Below are positions 1-7,371 of a DNA stretch of 8,616 nucleotides, piece after piece; position 1 is the first letter of the stretch; the number at the start of each line of letters is the position of its first letter. The notes under the pieces are model-generated. The model saw nothing but the letters and a program-made list of their open reading frames with translations. It searched no databases and had not been told where the DNA came from. Origin of the DNA: an uncultured Christensenellaceae bacterium (GTDB lineage: Bacteria > Bacillota_A > Clostridia > Christensenellales > UBA3700); NCBI GenBank assembly GCA_944381335.1, contig CALWKT010000067.1, forward strand, positions 1 to 8,616, given 5' to 3'. Made by a program: the position numbers and the translations under genes.

Positions 1-493
1 ATTCCGTTTTCGCGCGCATTATATAATCTTCCATAACGAAGCCGTCGCCTATTTCCGTATCGAGGGAGCGTTCGTTTATGAAACCGTTTGCAAGGTATGC
101 CTTGATCGCGCGTTTGTTGTATTTGTTTACGTGAAGATATACGGACGAGCAGCCCAGTTCTTTCGCGCGTGCCTTTACGAATGAAAGCGCCTTTGAGCCG
201 TTGCCTTTTCCGCGCAGAGAGGAGTGAAGATAGAGTTTTGACAAAAAGAGAGCGTCCTCCTCCTTTTCCAGCTCTATATATCCGCGCATAACGCCGTCTT
301 CTGTCAGCGCGTAAAATTCAGCGCCGTTTTCGTACAGCTCAAGCATAGCTTTTTCGCTCTGGAAATTTTTCACCATATAGTCTATCTGGGCGTCGGAGAT
401 GATGCCTTTGTAACATTCGTGCCATATTTCGTCCGCAAGACGGGCAACCTCTTTTATTTCACAAGGATTTTCAATTAAAACAATTTCAACCAT
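1..493 (-). CDS. GNAT-family N-acetyltransferase (3' end cut by window edge)
   Basis: Translating the minus strand from the ATG at 493 gives 164 residues that stay open to the window edge. Residues 86-99 carry the GNAT acetyl-CoA-binding motif A: a hydrophobic strand (LSKLYLHSSL) followed by R94-G-K-G-N-G99, which binds the pyrophosphate of acetyl-CoA. Residues 117-138 (SVYLHVNKYNKRAIKAYLAN then GF) match motif B, the strand-helix with the N..N..A...Y...GF pattern. The family moves an acetyl group from acetyl-CoA to an amine; the substrate cannot be told from sequence and could be a small molecule, a peptide or a protein N-terminus. By comparison with single-domain GNATs of about 160-180 residues, only a few C-terminal residues should be missing. 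The start is the only ATG in frame before residue 40. No Shine-Dalgarno precedes it, and a strong promoter sits directly against it (see 500-528). The gene is divergent from the lipoprotein gene, and no functional link is evident. Confidence 0.9.
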   Translation of the reverse strand, partial: MVEIVLIENPCEIKEVARLADEIWHECYKGIISDAQIDYMVKNFQSEKAMLELYENGAEFYALTEDGVMRGYIELEKEEDALFLSKLYLHSSLRGKGNGSKALSFVKARAKELGCSSVYLHVNKYNKRAIKAYLANGFINERSLDTEIGDGFVMEDYIMRAKTE

Positions 494-499
494 ATTTCC

Positions 500-528
500 A
501 TTATAATACGCGTTTTTGCCATAGTCAA
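500..528 (-). promoter_or_regulatory. Sigma-A-type promoter of the acetyltransferase gene
   Basis: Read on the minus strand, TTGACT (528-523) lies 17 nt upstream of a perfect TATAAT (505-500). Both the match to consensus and the spacing are near ideal. With the -10 box ending at 500, the expected +1 is about 493, which is the A of the ATG, so the transcript would have no leader. Confidence 0.75.
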
Positions 529-556
529 AAGGCAGAGCAAAACAAGAGTAAAATAA

Positions 557-585
557 TTGTTTTTTAAGAACGGATAATATATAAT
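557..585 (+). promoter_or_regulatory. Candidate promoter of the lipoprotein gene
   Basis: A perfect TATAAT at 580-585 lies 17 nt after TTGTTT (557-562), which matches only the first three bases of the -35 consensus. The predicted +1 is about 592, one base before the ATG at 593. The A-rich sequence before the ATG has no Shine-Dalgarno. A second possible -10 box, GATAAT at 573-578, has no fitting -35. Confidence 0.55.
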
Positions 586-592
586 AAAAAAT

Positions 593-3589
593 ATGAAGAA
601 AGCGGCATTGGCATTGATTCTGATAATAGCGTGCATTTTTGTTTTCGCGTCCTGCGACACAAAGGACGACGTGACGTATTATCAGGAAAACGTCGTCGGA
701 AAGTACGGCGACGGCATAAGCCTTATCGGTACGGTAACGCCCGATACGGAGCCGGTTTATTACGCAGATCTGCCGCGCGTGGAAAAATCGATATATTTCG
801 ACACCCGTCTTGAAGGCTGGCATTTCACCGGCATATACGTCGTGAAGGGCGAAAAGATAACGGTGACGATCCCGGAGGAAAAGGCGGACGGAACGATCCA
901 GGCAACGGTCGGAAGATATTCTTCAGGTTCTTACAGCGTAAAGCTGGACGGCGCGTCGGTTACGTTCGAGTCAACGGTATCAGGACTTCTTGACGTCAAT
1001 CTAGGCAAATGTTACGGCGACGATTTCTGGAGCATGACTGTTTCAGGAGGTATTGCCGCTTCTTATTACAGGCTCGGTCTTGACAGAATGGCGGACTGGG
1101 AAGACAGCGTGGACTATGCTGTCGTCGACGGAGCAAACGTCAGGCTGTATCTGCCCGCTTCATATCTTGACTCATCCGAAGACGTTGAAAACGCCGCGGC
1201 GTGGTGGCGTTCGGTATGTGATTATCTTGACGTTTACACTTTGGGAGAATTCGGAGTTGACAAGCTTACTCCCACGGAGATATTTTTTGTCAATTACGCG
1301 TCAGATCTTTATTACAATCAGGCAAAAGACGCATTGTACGTCCCTGTTTCTTACGCTGAATGTGCGCTGGATGCAGAAAAGCTTTCTCAGGGCGCGGCGT
1401 GGGACATAATGCTTGAGCTGGCAAAGAGCAAAGTCGAAGGCGCGATCAGAGACAAGAACGCGGCAGAAGTTTCACAGATACTTGCCGCCGGCGCTTTCGT
1501 GAAGTTTACCGACGGGATTCTTTCGCAGGACTGCGGGGATGAATACTGGATCAACAATCCTGCGGACTGTCTTGAGAAAAGCCTTGCCGGAGAACTGACG
1601 GGATACGGCAACCTCGCCGCTTACGTAAATCTTATGCACTCCTTCGGGGAGGAAAACGTGATCCCGGCGGTGATAAGCTACGTGTACGGCAAGGACGACG
1701 CAGAGGCGGGAACAGGCTCGGTCACTCTCGCTCAGCACGTCTGCAACGCGTTTGCGGAAAAAGGCACTGATCTTGCGCCGTATTTTTCTGAATTTTTCGG
1801 GCTGAACGTGACGAATGCGCAGAGCGGACTCGAGGAATACGTTCCGGTTTCCAACAGATATGCGCTGGGGTATCTCACGACAGACAAGACGGGCGTCACG
1901 GTGAACTCCGGAGAAAAGACGGCGTTTGATTTTGCCGGAGCAACGGTATCTTCAGGCGACGCAAAGCTTGTCAGAGTTCTGCTCGGAGAAAGAGAATGGA
2001 AAGCTGGAGAGGACGGGCTTTACGAATACAAACCCGGCGACGACGTAAAACGCAGCGATTTTACCCTGATATACGACGTCAACGGTCAACAGGTATCGCT
2101 CGGCGGAAGGTTTACGTGCAACATAGCGGTCTCCGTGTTCAGAAGATACGAAGACGTTCCGTGGAGAGACATGAAGAGCGCCGTGAAGGAATATTCTGGA
2201 AGCGGAGCAAGTTATATCGTCGGGGAAAAGGCGGTTTCCAAAGCCGAGATCCCGCAGAACAGCGAGGTCGACGACAGCGTATATACGTTCAGCGTGAACA
2301 ACGGCGTGATACAGGTGAAGGAGACGGCGACTTACGTGATATACGTCAGGAGCAAGGGTATGACGCGCGTGGATTTCGGTGTGCCGGAATACACTTTCAC
2401 GATGTTTGAAAATACGCTTACAGTAAACGAATATACAGATCTGCTGTGCTACGAGATAGAGTTGCAGCAGGGCGTTTCCTATTACTACGACATATATATC
2501 CTTGCGACTAAAGGCAACGCGTACGCCTGCCTCGGCATATGCAAAAAAGGCGAAAAAGAGATAAAGGACATCGACGATTCTTATCTTGTATATTATCCTT
2601 TCGACAGAGACGAAATTGAAAGTTACGTCGCACCCGCGATCGTTCCGGACAGTTTTTCCGTCGTCAGGGAGGGCAGGAAGGATTACGAACTTATAGACGT
2701 GACCGTTGAAGAATATCCTCAGCCGGCGGCAGGCTCCGAAGTTTCTGCGCTCACCGACGGCAGCGACTCCACATCCTTCGTCTCGAAAGAGGGTACGGAG
2801 CACGTATTTGTGCTCGCTTACGCTGAAACCCTTCCCGTCGAATACGTCACGGTGAAAACTTCGATGACAGGAGTGAAATACAAGCTGGAGTACGGCGTTG
2901 ACGGGATCGCTTATACGGTCTTTGCCGAAGGCACGCTGAACGGGAACCTGGATTCTCCTTTTGAAAAGAAAACGGACGTGAAATATCTCAGGCTTACATT
3001 GTATTCCGACGTTGCTTTTTCCGCAACGGTAAAGGATATAGTCTGCGGAGTATATGCCGGAGAAGCCACGATCGTTCCTTCCAACAGCAGCAGAGTGCTT
3101 TATCAGGGAAAATGGCAATACAAGACGGGCGGGATAAGCGTGAACGGCTGGATACTTGAAAGTTACGGTGACGACGCGGCTATCGAGTTCAATTTTTACG
3201 GCACAGGCATTTCCGCGTACTGCGCGAAGGGCGACGTCTACGGCAGCATGCAGGTTTACGTCGACGGCAAGCAATACGGAGTGATAGATCTGAACAGCTC
3301 AGAGACGCTTTACGATTGCAACGTGTTTTCAGTCACCTTTGACAGTCCGGGAAAACACAAGATCAGAATAGTTCCGTCATCGAATGACGACATAATAAAC
3401 CTTGATTATTTTTCCGTTGTATACGCTGAACAGCAGGAGGCGGCTCCCGAAGTGGGAAATCTGTGGTACTTTGCGATAATTCCCGCCGCGATCCTGGTGA
3501 TATTCACAATATGCGTCGTGCTGGACGTTGTGGACAAGCGCAATAAAAAACGCAGAACAGCTGCGAAATCCGGGCAGTTGTCCGAGTGA
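593..3589 (+). CDS. Large surface lipoprotein with M60/enhancin-like region lacking HExxH, F5/8C-like and jelly-roll-like modules, and C-terminal TM anchor
   Basis: The protein has 998 residues. The N-terminus is a lipoprotein signal: MKK, a hydrophobic core, then F18-A-S-C21 as a lipobox, so C21 should be lipidated after signal peptidase II cleavage. Residues about 75-410 resemble the M60-like (enhancin) peptidase layout: an N-terminal beta module (FTGIYVVKGEKITVTIPE at 78-95), a central helical part, and an end segment TDLAPYFSEFFGLNVT at 392-407. No HExxH occurs anywhere; the region near 267-282 (AAWDIMLELAKSK) may be the degenerate counterpart. Residues about 700-822 look like an F5/8 type C (discoidin/CBM32) domain (ALTDGSDSTSFVS, then YVTVKT, YKLEYGVDG and YLRLTLY). 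Residues about 830-945 resemble a small jelly-roll (FYGTGISAYCAKGDVYGS, VYVDGK, GKHKIRI). Residues 957-980 form a hydrophobic helix followed by a basic tail (KRNKKRR). The likely role is binding of glycans or host/cell-surface polymers outside the membrane, which is inferred. The M60 assignment is from pattern memory only and is moderate. The ATG at 593 is fixed by the signal peptide. Confidence 0.85.
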   Translation: MKKAALALILIIACIFVFASCDTKDDVTYYQENVVGKYGDGISLIGTVTPDTEPVYYADLPRVEKSIYFDTRLEGWHFTGIYVVKGEKITVTIPEEKADGTIQATVGRYSSGSYSVKLDGASVTFESTVSGLLDVNLGKCYGDDFWSMTVSGGIAASYYRLGLDRMADWEDSVDYAVVDGANVRLYLPASYLDSSEDVENAAAWWRSVCDYLDVYTLGEFGVDKLTPTEIFFVNYASDLYYNQAKDALYVPVSYAECALDAEKLSQGAAWDIMLELAKSKVEGAIRDKNAAEVSQILAAGAFVKFTDGILSQDCGDEYWINNPADCLEKSLAGELTGYGNLAAYVNLMHSFGEENVIPAVISYVYGKDDAEAGTGSVTLAQHVCNAFAEKGTDLAPYFSEFFGLNVTNAQSGLEEYVPVSNRYALGYLTTDKTGVTVNSGEKTAFDFAGATVSSGDAKLVRVLLGEREWKAGEDGLYEYKPGDDVKRSDFTLIYDVNGQQVSLGGRFTCNIAVSVFRRYEDVPWRDMKSAVKEYSGSGASYIVGEKAVSKAEIPQNSEVDDSVYTFSVNNGVIQVKETATYVIYVRSKGMTRVDFGVPEYTFTMFENTLTVNEYTDLLCYEIELQQGVSYYYDIYILATKGNAYACLGICKKGEKEIKDIDDSYLVYYPFDRDEIESYVAPAIVPDSFSVVREGRKDYELIDVTVEEYPQPAAGSEVSALTDGSDSTSFVSKEGTEHVFVLAYAETLPVEYVTVKTSMTGVKYKLEYGVDGIAYTVFAEGTLNGNLDSPFEKKTDVKYLRLTLYSDVAFSATVKDIVCGVYAGEATIVPSNSSRVLYQGKWQYKTGGISVNGWILESYGDDAAIEFNFYGTGISAYCAKGDVYGSMQVYVDGKQYGVIDLNSSETLYDCNVFSVTFDSPGKHKIRIVPSSNDDIINLDYFSVVYAEQQEAAPEVGNLWYFAIIPAAILVIFTICVVLDVVDKRNKKRRTAAKSGQLSE

Positions 3590-3601
3590 TCCCGTCTTCA
3601 G

Positions 3602-3625
3602 AAGCCGCTTCCAAGCGGCTTTTTT
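3602..3625 (+). terminator. Rho-independent terminator after the lipoprotein gene
   Basis: Inverted arms AAGCCGCT (3602-3609) and AGCGGCTT (3614-3621) enclose a TCCA loop. The run of six T (3620-3625) overlaps the end of the stem. It begins 13 bp after the stop codon at 3587-3589 and separates the lipoprotein gene from the heat-shock operon. Confidence 0.92.
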
Positions 3626-3648
3626 CATGCTTGTTTTTCCGCATTGTC

Positions 3649-3664
3649 CAAGAAAATTTTCTTG
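3649..3664. repeat. 16-bp perfect palindrome of unknown function
   Basis: CAAGAAAATTTTCTTG is a perfect inverted repeat with no spacer. It lies about 100 bp upstream of the hrcA -35 box and 24 bp after the preceding T-run. It has no following T-run of its own and no loop, so a dimeric-protein binding site is more plausible than a terminator. The surrounding DNA (3626-3763) holds no gene that I can support. Confidence 0.5.
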
Positions 3665-3763
3665 TCGGCAAGGCGTTTTGCAAAGCGACAGTATTATTTA
3701 AAACGCGCGAGTGTAGCAAAATATAAAATCCGCGTCAAATTTTCAAAAATTGTCATCAAAGTG

Positions 3764-3791
3764 TTGACTTTTGCATACAATGGGGTATAAT
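3764..3791 (+). promoter_or_regulatory. Sigma-A-type promoter of the hrcA-grpE-dnaK-dnaJ operon
   Basis: TTGACT (3764-3769) and a perfect TATAAT (3786-3791) are separated by 16 nt. The expected transcription start is near 3798, inside the first arm of the CIRCE element. That is where HrcA repression places the operator in Bacillota. The untranslated leader would be about 69 nt. Confidence 0.85.
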
Positions 3792-3796
3792 TAGAT

Positions 3797-3823
3797 TTAG
3801 CAGTCAAGGGGCGCGATTGCTAA
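3797..3823. promoter_or_regulatory. CIRCE operator (HrcA binding site), variant
   Basis: TTAGCAGTC (3797-3805), a 9-nt spacer, then GATTGCTAA (3815-3823). The CIRCE consensus is TTAGCACTC-N9-GAGTGCTAA. Each arm differs from consensus at one base, and it is the same half-site position (the seventh) in both arms. Spacer length and placement over the predicted start of transcription are canonical. It should mediate HrcA repression of the whole operon. Confidence 0.93.
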
Positions 3824-3854
3824 CAGTTGCAAGCGGCGATTGCCAAAACGAATT

Positions 3855-3861
3855 AAGGAGG
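3855..3861 (+). promoter_or_regulatory. Shine-Dalgarno site fixing the hrcA start
   Basis: AAGGAGG lies 5 nt before the ATG at 3867. An in-frame TTG at 3840 would add nine residues but has no such site, so the ATG is chosen. Confidence 0.85.
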
Positions 3862-3866
3862 GAATT

Positions 3867-4883
3867 ATGGACGACAGATTGTCAGACCGCAAAAAGAAAG
3901 TGCTTCAGGCGCTCGTCGACAGTTACATCAACGATCCTCAGCCGATATCTTCGTCTGCAATTCAGTCCAGATATATGCCTGAAGTTTCCTCCGCAACGAT
4001 AAGAAGCGAACTGGCGACGCTCGAAGAACTGGGGTATCTCGTTCAGCCGCACGTCAGCAGCGGCAGAGTTCCTTCGTCAAAGGCGTACAGATTTTACGTC
4101 GACAGCATGATAGACGAGGGGAGCGATGACGCAGAGGCGCTCAAAGAGAGGTTTGAGGTAAACTTCAAGACGGTAGAAGAACTGGTCAGAAATACCGCCA
4201 AGGTGGTCAGTGACGCGACCAATTACACGTCGATGATGGTCTTTACGGGCACTGACAAAGTGGTTGTCAAAGAAGTCAGGCTCGTCGATCTCCTTGACGG
4301 AAACGCCTTAGTCGTCATCATCACGGACAGCGGAGTGCTGAAAGACAAGATGGTTGCGATCCCGGACAACGCAGACGGCGCATACGTTGACATAGCAGGC
4401 AAGCTTCTGAACGCGACGTTCGCCGGCAAGAACCTTGCGGAAATACAGCATTACCGCGAACCGATGGAGCAGAATTTCCAGGCGTACAGAGACTTGTTCA
4501 GACAGGTCGTCGACATGATCGATGAGTACAGGAAGAACAGAGAAAGCCAGCTTTACGTCGAGGGCGAGGACAAGATATTCGAGTACCCTGAATCGAGAGA
4601 CGTCGACAACGTGAGAAGCTTCGTGTCCATAATCTCCAAAAAGGAAAAGCTGCACGACCTCGTCAGAGGCGACGGAGACGTGGAATTCGAAGTCAAGATC
4701 GGAGACGAAGAATCGGAAGATCTGAAAAATATGGCGCTGGTCACCGCAAAATATATTGTGGAAGGCAAAGAGGTGGGTCACGTGGGCGTGATAGGACCTC
4801 AGAGAATGGATTATAAAAAAGTTATGTCCGTGTTGCGCAGACTTGGAAGCGCGCTGGACAACGGCGGAGACGAAAATGACTGA
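3867..4883 (+). CDS. hrcA: Heat-inducible transcription repressor HrcA
   Basis: The protein has 338 residues, the usual length for HrcA. It is a dimeric repressor that binds CIRCE and needs the GroEL chaperonin for activity, so it releases its operons when chaperones are titrated by unfolded protein. Residues 1-80 form the winged helix-turn-helix: the recognition helix region SSATIRSELATLEELGYL (41-58) and the conserved wing PHVSSGRVPSSKAYRFYVDS (61-80). The central region (about 100-230) is the dimerisation/GAF-like part. The C-terminal part carries the family motif VGVIGPQRMDYKKVMSVL (307-324). It is the first gene of the operon and lies just downstream of the CIRCE it should bind, so it regulates itself. 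Its last 8 bp overlap grpE. Nothing essential appears to be missing. The start at 3867 follows from the strong Shine-Dalgarno and the N-terminal fit to the family. Confidence 0.97.
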   Translation: MDDRLSDRKKKVLQALVDSYINDPQPISSSAIQSRYMPEVSSATIRSELATLEELGYLVQPHVSSGRVPSSKAYRFYVDSMIDEGSDDAEALKERFEVNFKTVEELVRNTAKVVSDATNYTSMMVFTGTDKVVVKEVRLVDLLDGNALVVIITDSGVLKDKMVAIPDNADGAYVDIAGKLLNATFAGKNLAEIQHYREPMEQNFQAYRDLFRQVVDMIDEYRKNRESQLYVEGEDKIFEYPESRDVDNVRSFVSIISKKEKLHDLVRGDGDVEFEVKIGDEESEDLKNMALVTAKYIVEGKEVGHVGVIGPQRMDYKKVMSVLRRLGSALDNGGDEND

Positions 4884-5430
4884 AAAGAAAAAGAAAACCG
4901 TAAAATCAGAAGAAACCGCAAAAGAAAGCGAACTTGAAGCAGAAGAAGTCGTGAAAGAAGCGCTTGACGAAAATGCGCAGGAAGGAGAAGCGAAAGCAGG
5001 AGAAAACGATGAGCAGGACGCGGCGATGAAGGAACTTTTCGCGAGATACGTAAGGCTTCAGGCGGATTTCGAAAATTACAAGAAACGCAACAAAGAGACC
5101 GCAAAAGTGATGTACGAAGAGGGCGTTGCCGATGTGATAGAAGGCATACTTCCCACTCTCGACAATCTGGAAATGGCGATCCTTTCTCAGAAGGACGAAT
5201 CCTTCAGACAGGGACTGGAACTGGTCAGGAAAGCTTTTCTTGACGCGCTGGCAAGATACGGCGTTCAGGAAATAGAAGCGCTCGGCAAGGAATTCGATCC
5301 CAACGTGCACGAAGCGGTGATGAACCGCGACGACCCCGAAAACGCGGGCAAAGTCGTAGAAGTGCTCAAAAAAGGTTACATCCGCAACGGCAAGGTGCTC
5401 CGTCACCCTCTGGTAGTTGTGGGACAATAA
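4876..5430 (+). CDS. grpE: Nucleotide exchange factor GrpE
   Basis: The protein has 184 residues. GrpE dimers open the nucleotide-binding domain of DnaK, release ADP and so reset the chaperone cycle. Residues 1-50 are a low-complexity tail rich in Glu and Lys, typical of bacterial GrpE. Residues about 50-100 continue the long paired helix with the hallmark [12 protein letters not shown] (60-71) and [11 protein letters not shown] (91-101). The C-terminal beta domain (about 128-184) carries [20 protein letters not shown] (128-147) and the ending [16 protein letters not shown] (167-182), which contacts DnaK. The start ATG lies inside the end of hrcA (8-bp overlap) and is preceded by GGAG at 4866-4869 with a 6-nt gap. 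Translation is therefore probably coupled to that of hrcA. An in-frame upstream extension to 4843 is unlikely. Confidence 0.97.
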   Translation: MTEKKKKTVKSEETAKESELEAEEVVKEALDENAQEGEAKAGENDEQDAAMKELFARYVRLQADFENYKKRNKETAKVMYEEGVADVIEGILPTLDNLEMAILSQKDESFRQGLELVRKAFLDALARYGVQEIEALGKEFDPNVHEAVMNRDDPENAGKVVEVLKKGYIRNGKVLRHPLVVVGQ

Positions 5431-5461
5431 TATAAAATACAATCAAAAGGAGTATATTGTT

Positions 5462-7315
5462 ATGGCAAAAATAATCGGCATCGACCTCGGTACTACAAAC
5501 TCGTGCGTAGCCGTTATGGAAGGCGGCGAAGCTACCGTTATCGCCAATAAAGAAGGCGCAAGAACGACCCCGTCCGTTGTTGGTTTCGCCAAGAGCGGAG
5601 AGAGACTGGTGGGTCAGGTTGCAAAGAGACAGGCGGTTGCCAACGCAAGCCGTACGGTCAGTTCCATAAAGAGACATATGGGCAGCGATTACAAGGTGAA
5701 GATTGACGACAAGAGCTATTCTCCTCAGGAGATCAGCGCAATGATCCTCACCAAACTCAAGAACGACGCTGAGTCTTATCTGGGAGAAAAGGTGACTCAG
5801 GCGGTCATCACGGTGCCTGCATACTTCACCGACAGCCAGAGACAGGCGACCAAGGACGCAGGCAAGATTGCCGGTCTCGAAGTCCTCAGAATAATCAACG
5901 AGCCTACCGCTGCGGCGCTCGCCTACGGTCTTGACAAGGGCGAGAACAAGGGACAGAAAGTCCTCATTTACGACCTCGGCGGCGGCACGTTCGACGTTTC
6001 CATCCTCGAGATCGAAGACGGCGTATTTGAAGTGCTTGCGACCAACGGCGATACGATGCTGGGCGGCGACGACTTCGACAAACGCATCATGGATTACATT
6101 CTTCAGGAGTTCGAAAAGAAAGAGGGCATAAAGATCAGCGACGCGGCGACGTTGCAGAGAGTGAAGGAAGCGGCTGAAAAGGCGAAGATAGAGCTTTCCG
6201 GCGTGACCAGCACCAACATCAATCTGCCGTTCATCGCAATGGGCGCGGACGGACCCAAGCATATTGACATGGATCTTTCGAGAGCCAAGTTCGACGCGCT
6301 GACAAGCGACCTCGTGACCAGGACAATCACCCCGATGAAAAAGGCTATGGCGGACGCGGGTCTGACCAACGCAGATATCTCCAAGGTTATCCTCGTCGGC
6401 GGTTCCACCAGGATCCCTGCAGTCATCGAGGCTGTCAAGAACATCACCGGCAAAGAGCCGTTCAAGGGCATCAACCCGGACGAATGCGTTGCGCTCGGCG
6501 CGGCGATCCAGGGCGGCGTGCTCGGCGGAGAAGTCAAGGACGTTCTTCTTCTCGACGTGACCCCGCTTTCTCTCGGCATTGAGACGATGGGCGGCGTGTT
6601 CACCAAGCTGATCGAAAGGAACACCACCATTCCTACCTCAAAGTCTCAGGTATTTTCGACCGCGGCAGACAATCAGCCCGCCGTCGACATCAGAGTGCTT
6701 CAGGGCGAAAGACCGATGGCGAACGACAACAAGGAACTCGGACGCTTCCAGCTCGACGGAATCCCCCCGGCACCGAGAGGCGTTCCGCAGATCGAAGTCA
6801 CCTTCGATATCGACGCGAACGGCATAGTCAACGTCAAAGCGGTTGACAAGGGCACGGGCAAGACTCAGAGCGTCACGATCACTTCTTCCACCAATCTTTC
6901 GGACGCAGACATCGACAAGGCGGTCAAAGAGGCTGAGAAGTATGCTGAAGAGGACAAGAAGCGCAAAGAACTCGTCGACGCGAAGAACGACGCTGATCAG
7001 ATGATATTCGCCACCGAAAAGGCAATGAAAGAGAGCGAAGACAAGCTGAGCGAAGAGGACAAGACCACTTTGAAAGAGGCTTGCGAGCAGGCGAAGAAAG
7101 ACCTTGAAGCGGCTGACACCGCTGAAAAGGCGAGAGCGGTCATCGAAGAACTCAGCAAGAAGAACGCGCCGATATTCACCAAGCTTTATCAGGCGTCTCA
7201 GCAGGAAGCCCAGGCTAGCGCGAACGCAGGCGGCGGTCAGAATGACGGCGGCGCGCAGGGCGGAAGCGACGATATCATCATCGACAACGACGACAACAAC
7301 GGCGGCAACAACTGA
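5462..7315 (+). CDS. dnaK: Molecular chaperone DnaK (Hsp70)
   Basis: The protein has 617 residues and binds exposed hydrophobic segments of unfolded proteins in an ATP-driven cycle with DnaJ and GrpE in the cytosol. The nucleotide-binding domain (1 to about 360) has all three Hsp70 signatures: IDLGTTNS (7-14), [14 protein letters not shown] (169-182) and [13 protein letters not shown] (309-321). The interdomain linker is VLLLDVTP (361-368). The substrate domain follows with the conserved SLGIETMGG (370-378) and a helical lid to about 585. The segment around residues 70-90 is short, lacking the insertion seen in Gram-negative DnaKs, which supports a monoderm host. The C-terminal tail (588-617) is rich in Gly, Asn and Asp and only loosely resembles the usual acidic ending. 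The start at 5462 follows AAGGAG (5447-5452) with a 9-nt gap and gives the standard [13 protein letters not shown]-terminus. The gene starts 31 bp after grpE. Confidence 0.98.
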   Translation: MAKIIGIDLGTTNSCVAVMEGGEATVIANKEGARTTPSVVGFAKSGERLVGQVAKRQAVANASRTVSSIKRHMGSDYKVKIDDKSYSPQEISAMILTKLKNDAESYLGEKVTQAVITVPAYFTDSQRQATKDAGKIAGLEVLRIINEPTAAALAYGLDKGENKGQKVLIYDLGGGTFDVSILEIEDGVFEVLATNGDTMLGGDDFDKRIMDYILQEFEKKEGIKISDAATLQRVKEAAEKAKIELSGVTSTNINLPFIAMGADGPKHIDMDLSRAKFDALTSDLVTRTITPMKKAMADAGLTNADISKVILVGGSTRIPAVIEAVKNITGKEPFKGINPDECVALGAAIQGGVLGGEVKDVLLLDVTPLSLGIETMGGVFTKLIERNTTIPTSKSQVFSTAADNQPAVDIRVLQGERPMANDNKELGRFQLDGIPPAPRGVPQIEVTFDIDANGIVNVKAVDKGTGKTQSVTITSSTNLSDADIDKAVKEAEKYAEEDKKRKELVDAKNDADQMIFATEKAMKESEDKLSEEDKTTLKEACEQAKKDLEAADTAEKARAVIEELSKKNAPIFTKLYQASQQEAQASANAGGGQNDGGAQGGSDDIIIDNDDNNGGNN

Positions 7316-7329
7316 AAAACAACGTGATC

Positions 7330-7355
7330 TGCGGGGCGGAGAGATCCGCCCTGTA
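7330..7355 (+). other. dnaK-dnaJ intergenic hairpin
   Basis: Positions 7330-7340 pair with 7345-7355 in an 11-bp stem (two G-U wobbles) whose core is GGGCGGA/TCCGCCC. The loop is GAGA, a GNRA-type tetraloop. No T-run follows, so it is not a normal intrinsic terminator. It could stabilise the 3' end of a processed dnaK message or reduce read-through into dnaJ; either role is inferred. Confidence 0.7.
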
Positions 7356-7371
7356 AGACTGTAAAAAGATT

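Noticed and set aside
475..660. 61-codon hydrophobic frame on the minus strand spanning the divergent promoters
   Set aside because: It covers both promoter regions and the signal-peptide codons. The hydrophobic run comes from A/T-rich DNA, and there is no Shine-Dalgarno.
1952..3274. 440-codon open frame on the minus strand inside the lipoprotein gene
   Set aside because: It lies wholly antisense to a gene with a clear signal peptide and domain modules. Its translation has no recognisable motif and it has no ribosome binding site. Codon bias of the plus-strand gene explains the lack of stops.
3673..3706. Inverted GCGTTTT ... AAAACGC pair upstream of hrcA
   Set aside because: The arms are only 7 bp with a 20-nt gap in A/T-rich DNA, so this is expected by chance and lies outside promoter elements.
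3840..3866. Upstream TTG start for hrcA
   Set aside because: It lacks a ribosome binding site and adds nine residues not expected in the family, while the ATG at 3867 has AAGGAGG 5 nt upstream.
5431..5461. Possible internal promoter (TATAAA at 5431) between grpE and dnaK
   Set aside because: No -35 element at 16-18 nt spacing; the sequence is just an A/T-rich gap of 31 bp before the dnaK ribosome binding site.
5366..6262. 298-codon open frame antisense to dnaK
   Set aside because: Long antisense frames opposite Hsp70 genes recur because of codon bias in the conserved sense gene. No promoter, ribosome binding site or protein motif supports it.
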